Origin: Circinella minor
Lineage: Eukaryota; Mucoromycota; Mucoromycetes; Mucorales; Lichtheimiaceae
Assembly: GCA_016758965.1 (NCBI GenBank)
Contig: JAEPRB010000024.1
Coordinates: forward strand, 62,001 to 126,000
DNA: 64,000 nucleotides
Reading direction: 5' to 3'
Of this stretch, positions 11,191 to 21,648 are shown piece after piece. Both the position numbers and the translations under genes were made by a program. How positions within the stretch are numbered: position 1 is the first letter of the stretch; the number at the start of each line of letters is the position of its first letter. Under the pieces are notes generated by a model. The model saw only the letters and a program-made list of their open reading frames with translations. It did no database searches and had not been told where the DNA came from.

Positions 11191-13516
11191 ATGTTATTTA
11201 TTAATAATGATGGACAGCCAAACCAACTAACGGAACAAAAGAGTCATATCTCCATTGGTGACGGAATTTCATGTCACAACAAAAAAGAATGCAACTCCAT
11301 ATTAGACCAAAAATCAACACAAAGTCGCGATGATAATGTTAATGATAATGATGATATAAATAATACATTAGTTATCCCTAACGTAGACGGGAAACGTGCT
11401 TGGATAGTATTGGGAGGTTTCGTCTTAATAAACTTATTCGTCGGTATACAAATGCCATGGTATTTATATCCATAACAGCTTACACATACTGATTATCTAT
11501 TTTCTGAAATTAAAAAAAAATCGTATCTAAATTCAAATTGGATTTTATACATATAAAATAGGGGTATGTATTACTAAAAGATTTTATTTTATTTTTTGAA
11601 TTACCCGATTAAAAAATAAAACTGATCAAACAAAAGCTGATTGTTTTTGTTGCTTATAATCATTATTAGGGGTTATGCAAGACTATTATATCAGAAACAA
11701 TATATTTCCGGATTCAAACTTGTTCACTCATCTAACTTTCATAGGAATGACATATGAAGTTTTATTTATGTTCAATATATTTATTGTTAATATTTTATAC
11801 CCTTTTATACATTTCAAACTACTGCTAGTTTTTGGTATACTATTCATGACTGGCGGTTTAGCGCTCTCCTCCATTGTAAATTCTGTACGTCTGTTGCCCA
11901 TTATTTATTTATTTTCTATAAAATATAACAGGTAGCAAAAATGGTAAATGTAATTTTATGCACGTATTAAATTTGGCAATATAATACAACAACAGGTTTG
12001 GCAGATGTACATTACTTATGGATTATTATGTGGCATAGGAAACAGTTTAATGTGCACTGTATGTTATTATTTATAATACGTAATGTATTATAGGATAATA
12101 TAATAAACTAAAAGATAATTCATTTATATAATAAATATCAATATACAGGTTGGATACCATTTATTACCAAAATGGTTTGACAAATACCATAATACAGCGG
12201 TTGGTATATTTACTGCAGCAGTGCCTTTTGGTGGATCTATACTACCACTTATCGCAAATAAATCTAATGATGTTTTTGGACACCAATGGTAAGTAATAGG
12301 GCCCACATGTATGCCTTTTTTTAAGCTATTTATTGTGTATTTTTATATACTAGGACGTTTCGATTACTTGCAATTATGTTCTTTTCAAGCTCTCTCTTGG
12401 GACTTCCCCTGGTAACAAACAGAGAAAAATCATCAGAAGAAACAGAAGAAATACATAAAATTCGAAATCTATTTGACTTCAATTTGTTGAAAAATCTCAA
12501 TTTGATCATGTGGATTATCATTGGCCCAATTTACATATATTCTATGTATATTACATTTACATTTATTCCTTGTAAGTACTAAAAGTGACAAATAATATGG
12601 TTATTCATTTCAAACATTGAAGAATTTATTCACACATTGTGCCATATACTACATAATTAGCTTTTGCAACATCGATTGGCCTTGATGACGTAAAAGGTGC
12701 ATTAGGCGTTACATTTTTATGTGCAACAAGCATTATTGGAAGTGTTTTAGACGGGTTGGTATTATCGTAGTGTATATTAAAATAAAAAACGTCAAGTCAT
12801 TACAGTAATTCGTAAACCATTATTAATTCCCTATTTGCTATTTTTAGAGCTCTAGCCGACAAAATTGGAGCTATCAATGCATTTATTGCATGTATGGCTA
12901 TTGCTTCATTAACAGTATTTCTTGTTTGGATGTTTGTACATAATGTGGCGACCTTAATGATTTTCTGTGTACTACATGGCTTAGTTTATCAATGCTACTT
13001 TTCAGTCAGTATGTTCTACTATCTGGAAATTCAAATAACAAATAACAAATAAGCTTATTATCCACTGTATATTAAAGAGCGAAATATGTAATAATGGTGT
13101 ATACAATTTCTATTTTAAACAAACATATAGTAACGTCGGTACTTATAACCATTGTAGGTGTAGAGAAATACGCTGCTGGTAAGTGTGATATGAAAAAAGC
13201 AAAGAAAAAAAAGAAGGAAGGGTTTTCTGTTAATTATACTCAAAACACTGTTTCTCTTTTTTTTTTTACCCCTTTTTTCTTTTTACGAAACCAACTTTTT
13301 CAATAAAAAAAAAAACCAGCGTTGGGCTTTAGGTCTTTTGTGATAGTGGTCGGAATACTTGGTCCATTTGCTGCGACCCAATTGGAATCAAATAATATTA
13401 CCAAGGAGCCTTATTTTTATTCTAGAATAGTGGTTGGAGTTGGATACGCAATATGCTCATTACTTGCTTTCATCATCAAATTTAGAACAAATACAAATTT
13501 ACTAGCTAAAGTATAA
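11191..13516 (+). CDS. MCT-like major facilitator transporter, divergent third member
   Basis: An MFS carrier of the same monocarboxylate-porter-like family as its neighbours but clearly more diverged, on the opposite strand between the two similar paralogues. Exons: 11191-11459, 11562-11563 (inferred 2-nt micro-exon), 11670-11884, 11996-12058, 12149-12288, 12354-12571, 12661-12754, 12848-13008, 13158-13178, 13320-13516; 459 aa. The Asn/Asp-rich N-terminal tail (NVNDNDDINN) precedes TM1 (RAWIVLGGFVLINLFVG). The next conserved block reads MPWGVMQDYY, equal to YSWGVFFDEY in paralogue 1. Later blocks are VWQMYITYGLLCGIGNSL and LPKWFDKYHNTAVGI. Every downstream junction is canonical and the frame stays open to the stop, so the gene looks intact. 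The first junction works only if two bases (GG) are included. Substrate is unknown. Confidence 0.85.
11562..11563 (+). other. Putative 2-nt micro-exon
   Basis: The bases GG lie between ATAAAATAG and a strong GTATGT donor. With exon 1 ending in TG (11459) and the next exon starting at 11670, they restore TGG GGG GTT (Trp-Gly-Val), the family motif, and the reading frame. The flanking introns would be 102 and 106 nt, normal for this genome. Alternatives are a donor at GTATAC (11453), which deletes I-Q-M-P-W and one Gly, or a sequencing or real frameshift. Confidence 0.5.
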
Positions 13517-14033
13517 CTTAATATAAGCAATTAGCATAATATGATGACAAATTTTTAATGTTTGTCAAATATTATCAATACTATGTTTTATGAAAGTGTG
13601 ATACATGTTAATGTTTTTATTAAGAAGCAGAAACAGTGTTGAATATTTTGTTGTTGTTTTTTATGAGAAAAAAAAGGAGTATTCAGCAATCCATTTACTC
13701 GTTATCCTATTACGCGTATTGTAGTGACATTATCACCACCTGTTAGATCCATTTTATTTATTTGTTTAATAACACTAGTAGAGTAAGTACGTAAGGAAAT
13801 GGTTAACACGACATATGTAAGATTAGTAAGAAAGTATTGTATGAAAACATACAGAACTATAGAGTGGTAAGATAATCGATATAATAATATACAGTATATG
13901 TTTTATATAAAAATTATGTTACTTAGAAAATTATTAAAAATGTAAGTGTAGTACATAATGTAGTAGAATATTAAATATAATACAGATCGCTAATAACAAT
14001 TAAATAGCAGTTGTAATTTCACATTATTATATT
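13517..14033. other. Intergenic region, convergent gene ends
   Basis: The 517-bp spacer between the 3' ends of the central MFS gene (+) and MFS paralogue 2 (-). A+T-rich, no ORF or structured element noticed. Confidence 0.6.
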
Positions 14034-16215
14034 TTAGACTTTCTTAAAAAGCTTCCAGCCTCCTTGCGCAACACGTAGAGCCCATGAAGCAACTGCGCCA
14101 GCAAAGAATAAACAACCTGCAAAAATAATCGCGCCACGATAATCACGGTTTTCATCACCAACAATTTGAGCAGCAACAGGTTGACCTAATAATCCACCAA
14201 AACTCCAAGCAAAAAATGCCCATCCAGTTCCTGATTCTACACGCTCTAAACCTACCACTTCTACAATAACAGCTGTAATCATTGAGATGTATCCTCCGCC
14301 AAAAATGCCTTTACAAAATGATTGTTATTATTGCTTATAATTAGCTTCCAATATACTATTATAGATACAGAGTGAGAAAATATTTTAACTACGTAAGAAA
14401 CTAACTTACCATACAAAATAGCAAAAGCCCACATAGAACCTTCCGAAGTAGCAGTAAGCCAAACTATTTTAATTAAATGTCAGCGTGAGTTTTATAATAT
14501 TCCATCTGTTGCATATATTATACGTATAAATTACACAAGGTTTATCAAATACACACCTGCCAAATGAGCGATACAAGCCATAGTGCCACAGATTACAGCC
14601 ATATTAAAACGACCAACGTGATCGCTAAGAAATCCAATTGTAATCTTGCCAAAGAACAAGAATGCAGACATAATAGCATTAAGGTTGGCACCAATCCAAG
14701 GGTCAAGTTTAAGATAACGGGAGTAAGAGGGAACAAATCCGGAAGGAATCTAATAAAATTAACAAAAATAATGGTATTATTGATAATAATAAATAGGTAA
14801 AAAATAAATAAAAAAGAGCAGTTTGTAAGCCTTGTAGATGTTATACGTATGTATTATTGTTCTAGTCTAATAATGATAACAATAATAAGCACTTACATAA
14901 AAAGCAAAGTTACCAATAAAGTGAATGAAAAACAAAATAAGAAATTTTTTGTTTTTCATATCTTTAACATCAACGATAGGCACATTTTTTGGTGGTGGGT
15001 TCAAACGCCAACATGTAATAGAGGAAATAGCAAGAAGAGCGAATTGCATAAAACCTAGTACGCGTAATGCCCATCGGTATCCAATTGTATCAAAGCATGC
15101 TCGAGCAATGTATGAAAATGAAAGTCCACCGGCGCCGGAAGCACTCATCGTTATACCTTTTCGAAACAACATTCCAGATCAAACCAACCATTTTCAATAA
15201 AATGTACATTAGGGAATAAGTGAGTAAGGGAATAAAGTAGTAGCAGAATAGATACGTATATTGAGTATCTTATACAAAAACATCTCTAGAACTAACCTAC
15301 TGCTAGACCACGACGTTTTGAGAACCACATTTGTGGTCCACGCATACAAGAAAACCATGCCAATGAGCTGCCAATTCCAGATAAAACGCCTTGTGTCAAA
15401 TAGAGCTGCCATACCTAGTTTTATTTATTTATTTTATGATGACATACATTGATAATTTTAGATACCTTATTCATGATACATAGCCAAACAGTTTACAAAA
15501 ATAAAATATAAACATACCTCATTAGTTAAACTTGCCATCATCATAGCAAATGCACTCAAAATACACGAAACACCAACAATGTATCGATCATCAATCTTGG
15601 ATGCCATGTAAATATAAAATGGCCCAGTAATATTAGTAAGGCAGTACCACAGTGAACCAATCCATGTAAGTTCAGTCAGCTGATTAGGATAAACATTTGC
15701 ATCATACTCGTCCATGAAAACACCCCAACTATAATTTTTGTATTACAAAAAAAAAAAAAAAAAAAAAGCTCCCAAGCTTTAGTTCACAGCTTTTTGTATA
15801 CTTGAAAAGATGAAAAATTTCATAATACCTGTAACCATAGCCTTGGCTTTAATAAAAAAAACACCAAATATTATTATCAATTAGCTATTATGTTGTCATG
15901 GAGTTGTTATTAAATTGAAATCAAAATAATAATGAAACTTACGTTGCAAAAAATCCCTGTATACAAAATAATTAATTTGTTATTATTTTTATGTTTCTCT
16001 TAAACGTTTTTTGCATATAATAATATATAAAATACAGTGTTAAATCATAATATTACACAAAATGCACCGAGCACGACAAGCCAAGCCTTGAAACCGCCAT
16101 CTGGTGGTTCACGCTCTTGTACAGATGAGCTTTCTAGAACTTCTTCATTATCTTTAGCATCATTGTCGAGAGTATGAGGATGATCAATATTCTTTGTTTT
16201 TTTTACAAAAGACAT
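14034..16215 (-). CDS. MCT-like major facilitator transporter, paralogue 2
   Basis: A second copy of the 12-TM MCT-like MFS carrier. Exons on the minus strand: 16215-16057, 15956-15943, 15846-15829, 15728-15518, 15414-15297, 15156-14897, 14749-14557, 14463-14410, 14308-14034. The coding length is 1302 nt (433 aa), exactly equal to paralogue 1 at 6666-8638. Both micro-exons (14 and 18 nt) are retained. Shared blocks include REPPDGGFKAWLVVLGAF, GFFATQGYGYSWGVF and GITMSASGAGGLSFSYIA. One extra intron (14556-14464) splits the exon equivalent to exon 7 of paralogue 1 within HLA|VWLTATS. The N-terminal tail differs most, which suggests relaxed constraint there. The substrate is unknown. The pair probably arose by local duplication, with the central gene between them inverted or older. 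Confidence 0.92.
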
Positions 16216-17673
16216 GATGCAGAAGGGTGAGAAAAATATGAAATGAAAAGGAAAAATAAAGAGAAGTGTGAGTTTTTTTTTTAATTTTTTTTTTTTTTTT
16301 GCTTGACCAGGTATGCACCGACGATTTGATAACGGCTTATCCTTTGGCTATCAAGCTTGGGTTAACAGAAATTAGGTTCTCTGTACAACACTTTATAACG
16401 AAAGATAAAGCTCACACAATATGAATCTTGTTCCGATCGCAGATCGTGGCACCAAAAACTTCCAAATTTCTTCAGCTAAAAATTATGTTATGGCGTTGGA
16501 CTCTTTAAATTAACAAACAAAAATGCATTAGCTTTTTTTTATATAAATAGATCACCCTATTTTTGCTACACAACTATAATTTACTTGTTGATCTTTTTTC
16601 ACATTCAATTTTCATTCCAAATACTTCTCGATAAAATCACAGTTGTTGGGACGGGGAAAAAAGATATTTGATCTGTGTAACCGGCTACAGCAGCCAACAA
16701 AGTCAACTTTAATTGAAAAAGTGCTACACCAGAAATACTACGTTTTATATAGTTGGAATGATTTTTGATTCATTTTATTTGTATAATAATATAAAAATTA
16801 CATACTATTCAACGTTCCGGATAGACGGAAGTAACTAGGAGACAAAATCTCGACTTGTTAATATTAATATTTATGATGTGTACTCGTTATCTTCATCGCT
16901 ATATATGAAGCTCCCGGGTATAAAAAATTGAAACTCTTTAGAACTCTAGGAAGCAAAATCCCACTTTTTAAGATAACAATACATTATCGGCTATCTTTAT
17001 ATTGATAGTAATTTTATATCAGATTATCATCTGTTCTATTTTCTATTCTCCTATTATTATTTTACGTCAGATAGTAGTATGAAAATGTAAATTGGTACAT
17101 CTACAATTATTCTGCATGTAGTTACAGAGATAAAATCTAGCTCAACGAAAGTATATATACACAGGTATTTCTCACGCTATGTTCCTAATATGTTAGAATT
17201 ATTATCGGTGGGATTTATAAATCAAATAGTGTAACAATAATAGTGTATTACATTTATTGATATCTTGACCAACAAAATAATTTTTGAATTAGTTCAATAT
17301 GTTTGAAAATAATCATGATTTCTGTTAGGAAAAGAAATGTTTACTGATATAAAATAAGGCAAATATATTATACATAAAACAAGAAATAATGAATCCATTC
17401 CAGTTATTCAAATATTCTTTCACTGTTGATAAATTTATCTTAATCTATAAATATTAATTATTTTGATTATTGATTAGAAATATCAATTATACTTCTTTAT
17501 TGTATTGTTTTAATGTGAGCAAAAAAAGAATTGTGTCAATTAGGTCTTGCCAATTCCCAATTTTAGAAACTGATTATAAAATATTTCTTATCGCGTCTTA
17601 ACGCGTTTTATTTATAACCAACTATTTTTTGTACAACCACTTATCAAAAATAATAATAATAATAATAATAGCA
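16216..17673. other. Intergenic region
   Basis: Divergent upstream regions of MFS paralogue 2 (-) and NUF2 (+). It contains long T runs (about 16270-16300) and otherwise featureless A+T-rich DNA. A short (TAA)n run lies just before the NUF2 ATG (about 17650-17670). No gene seen. Confidence 0.55.
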
Positions 17674-19717
17674 ATGCAACGATTTCGAAATGCAATTTTA
17701 TTTGAATCAGAAGTAACAGCAGAAACTGAATTTAATTTACCAACACTTTCTACAGCAGACCTCGTTCACTGCTTTCGAGCAATGCAAATCGATGTAACTG
17801 AACGTGACTTACTTCATCCTACACCTGAAAGCACACAAGAGATCTTTCGAACCATCCTCGGTCTTGTTAAATCTTGGCGTATAAAGCATGTACCACGAGG
17901 ATTTGGTGAAAACATCACACTTGCTAGCATCAATGGTGTCTCTCTCCTTTATTACGAAATGTAGGTTTTAACTCTCTTTTTTTTTTTTTTGGATGGATAA
18001 AAGAAGTTGTTTTATAGGTTAAACGATTTTTTTTTTTTTTGGTTCATATACTAGGCAAGATTTATTATCCAACCTTGGTCATAAAGACTTTACAACATCC
18101 GATTTATTGTTTCCAACACCACATCGACTTGCCCGTATATTAAGCGCTTTGGCCAATTTTGCTATGTTTCGAGAAGAAAGATGGGCAGATTATGAAACTC
18201 CAGCAGGTGAAGTGGTAAGGATTATTAAAAAGATAGGAATGATTGAATTTTTGGATTAAAGAATACATTTGAATTTAAAGGACACTGGTATTTTTTATAG
18301 GAAGAAATATCATTAAGAGAAGAAAGTGCATTTGAGCTACAAAGACAGCTTAAATTAGAGATTGAACAACACCGGTATATAAACGTATATAGGGGAAAAT
18401 TATAATTCATTTATTTATTTATGATTTGTTATCATATAGAGAATATGATGAAGAACAAGATTTACAAGTACAACAGTTGGAATTAGATAATTCAGAATAT
18501 GAAAAAGAGTTACGAGCTATTAGTGCTGAAGGAGATGCATTAAAAACAGAACATGATAAACTACGAGAAACAAGAAGACAACTAAAAGATTTCATGGTAT
18601 TAATAATTTGGATATTATGGAGAAGGTAACGATTAGTTTCCAAAAACTAATAAATATAATATATTTTCTATTATAGCAAGATGTACAATACAAATTGTTG
18701 ACCATGAAAGAAGGAATTAATTCATTTCAATCACGAGCAAATTATGATCCAGTACAGGCTGCTGCGGTATATAATTTAATTTTTTATTTCATCAATATAA
18801 TATATATCCTAACACACCTATATAAAATTTTTGTTTATATGTAGAATATCGCCAAATTGAAAGAAAAATCCCTAGAATATCAATCAACTATTAGTTCTAT
18901 TCAAAAACAATTACAACTAGCAAATGAGCGATTGGAATATGTAGAAACATATATTCAGGTAAAAACATATATTGAAATTGAAAATATACTTACAATTTTA
19001 TGCACATAGGCTAATATGTAAGGGGGGGGGCGATGATTTTTTTATTACTGTTAGGAAATCGAAATTGGTACACAAAAAGCGCAAGAAATTCAACGATTAC
19101 GTAATGAATGTGATTGGGTGAAAAACTCAATGATAGATGTACAAGGAAATATTGAAAAAGTTACCCAAAAATGTAATGAATTACAAGAAACTCAAAAGGT
19201 AAAAAAAAAAAAAAAAAGAGGATAAATTATCTCTTTATTTTGTGGTTTTCAATATCAGCCTATCTAAAGAATAAATATAAAATGATAGAAATTGCATCAA
19301 TCAGATCAAGCATTAAAAGGTCGAGTTCAAGAGCTTGAAGAACAAGAAGAAAAAACTCGTGAATCAAGACATCAAAAGTTTTTAAAAATTACCCGAGAAT
19401 TTGAAGGGGCTCAAAAAGAAGCATTGGAAATTAATACAAAAGTTTTGCGACACAAAGCAAAAATAGCAGAAGTAGAACAAGAGGTAAGGGGAGAAAGTAT
19501 ATATATATATGTATAAAGGAGGAAGAAGGGAGGAAAAGAAAGGGATTTATTTAGATATGGAATTTTAAAACTAAAATACTTAAATAATGTATTTGTTTAG
19601 TTGGAAGATGTTATTCAAACATTAGATACAAAAGTAAAGGAAGTTCAAACACATGTTAAAGAATTGGAATCCGCTAAGATGGATTACATGGATAAGGTGC
19701 GTGATGCATGCACATAA
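17674..19717 (+). CDS. NUF2: Kinetochore NDC80-complex subunit Nuf2
   Basis: Nuf2 pairs with Ndc80 to attach kinetochores to microtubules. Exons: 17674-17960, 18055-18214, 18301-18374, 18440-18596, 18677-18766, 18845-18958, 19055-19198, 19289-19483, 19601-19717; 445 aa, close to budding-yeast Nuf2. Residues about 1-150 match the calponin-homology domain: FNLPTLSTADLVHCFRAMQI is followed by TERDLLHPTPE and then DLLFPTPHRLARILSALANF. The remainder is a heptad-rich coiled coil (for example LEEQEEKTRESRHQKFLKI), as expected for the rod that joins Spc24/Spc25. The ATG follows a TAA-repeat leader; an upstream in-frame TTG lies in low-complexity sequence. The last exon runs through a possible donor (GTGCGT) to a nearby stop, so the extreme C-terminus could differ slightly. 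Confidence 0.93.
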
Positions 19718-20022
19718 AATCTTCATGCATAAAGCCATCATCTCCCCTTCTTATAATAAATAATAATAAGAGTAATAAATTATACCAATTTTACACACAA
19801 AACAAAAATATTTAAATAATAAAAAAAAAATCGATTTTTCTTTTTGAATGAATGCAAGTAGTTAGTTTTAAAGAAATAATATATTTGTTGTTTCGAAAAT
19901 TAAAAAAAGAGAGGTATTATTAAATGTTGAAACGATGAAAGAAATAGGATGTGTGTATGTATGTTTAATAAGGTGTGAAGAGTAGAGGGGGTGGAGGGGG
20001 GTCATTTCTTTTATACTATAAT
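19718..20022. other. Intergenic region between convergent NUF2 and alpha-tubulin
   Basis: A 305-bp tail-to-tail spacer with AATAA-type runs on both strands. No gene. It must contain both transcripts' 3' ends, so the 3' UTRs may overlap. Confidence 0.6.
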
Positions 20023-21648
20023 TTAGTATTCTTCAGCTTCTTCCATTTCTGAGTCATTAAGAGAATCTGAACCAACTTCTTCGTAATCCTTTTCGAGAGC
20101 AGCCAAATCTTCACGGGCTTCAGAGAATTCACCTTCTTCCATACCTTCACCGACATACCAATGGACGAAAGCACGCTTGGCATACATCAAATCGAACTTG
20201 TGATCCAAACGAGCCCAAGCTTCAGCAATAGCAGTAGTGTTACTCAACATACACAAAGCACGTTGAACATTGGCCAAATCACCGCCAGGGACAGCAGCAG
20301 GGGGACGGCAGTTGATACCAACCTTGAAACCAGTTGGACACCTATTTATATATTATATAAAAATAATAAAAAAAAAACATGAGTATTACAATTTATAATA
20401 CTCTCCTGAACAAAAAATAAAAAATAAAATAAAAAGAATAACTTACCAGTCAACAAATTGAATAGTACGCTTGGTCTTAATGTTAGCAATAGCAGCATTG
20501 GTGTCCTTGGGGACAACATCACCACGATACAACAAACAACAAGACATGTACTTGCCATGACGGGGGTCACACTTAACCATTTGGTTGTTAGGTTCGAAAC
20601 AGTCGCTGGTAATTTCTTGAACAGAAAGTTGTTCATGATAAGCCTTGGCAGCGGAGATGATAGGAGCATAAGTAACCAAGGGGAAATGAATACGAGGATA
20701 AGGAACCAAGTTAGTTTGGAATTCATTCAAATCAACGTTCAAAGAACCATCGAAACGAAGGGAAGCAGTGATCGAAGAGACAACTTGAGCGATCAAACGG
20801 TTCAAGTTCAAGTATGAAGGACGTTCAATATCCAAGTTACGACGACAGATATCATAGATAGCTTCATTATCAACCATGAAGGAGACATCGGAGTGTTCCA
20901 AAGTGGTGTGAGTGGTCAAGATGGAGTTGTAAGGTTCAACAACCGAAGTAGAAACTTGAGGAGCAGGGTAAATGGAGAACTCAAGCTTAGACTTCTTGCC
21001 ATAGTCAAGAGACAAACGTTCCAACAAAAGAGCACCGAAACCGGAACCAGTACCACCACCGAAGGAGTGGAAAACTAAGAAACCTTGAAGACCGCTACAG
21101 TTATCAGCCAACTTGCGAATACGGTCAAGGACAGAGTCAACAAGCTCCTTGCCTACGGTATAATGACCACGTGCATAGTTATTGGCAGCATCTTCTTTAC
21201 CAGTAATAAGTTGTTCTAAAAGAAGAATAGAAAGGAAAAAAAAAACGACCCACAAAAACAAACATATACCATATCCCATTATATTAGAAACATTTTTTTT
21301 ACAACTTTTTGGGTACCCGCATCATTTTTTTTTTTTGTAGGTGATGAAAAAATGAAAAATATAATAATAATAAAAAAAAACTTTACCAGGATGGAACAAT
21401 TGACGGTAAGCACCAGTACGAACTTCATCAACAACAGTAGGTTCCAAATCAACAAAGACAGTACGAGGAACGTGCTTTCCAGCAGAAGTTTCACTGAAGA
21501 AAGTATCGAAGGAGTTGTCTCCGGTATCGAGTTCCTGAGGAATGTGACCATCTGGCTGGATGCCATGTTCAAGACAGTACAACTCCCAACAAGAATTACC
21601 AATTTGGACACCAGCTTGACCAACGTGCAACGAGATGATTTCTCTCAT
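20023..21648 (-). CDS. Alpha-tubulin
   Basis: Alpha-tubulin, the GTP-bound subunit of the microtubule heterodimer. Exons on the minus strand: 21648-21387, 21215-20447, 20341-20023; 449 aa, the usual length. Family markers: [20 protein letters not shown] at the N-terminus, the tubulin signature GGGTGSGFG, the catalytic-loop region [20 protein letters not shown], and a C-terminal EEAEEY tail ending in Tyr. The loop that carries Lys40 in animals is two residues shorter ([13 protein letters not shown]) and contains no lysine. The first intron interrupts [12 protein letters not shown]. Codon use is clearly biased to preferred codons (GGT, AAG, TTC, ACC), consistent with high expression. It converges with NUF2. 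Confidence 0.97.

Noticed and set aside
6666..16215. Metabolic gene cluster built around the three MFS carriers
   Set aside because: No biosynthetic enzyme lies between or next to them; neighbours are a deubiquitinase and NUF2.
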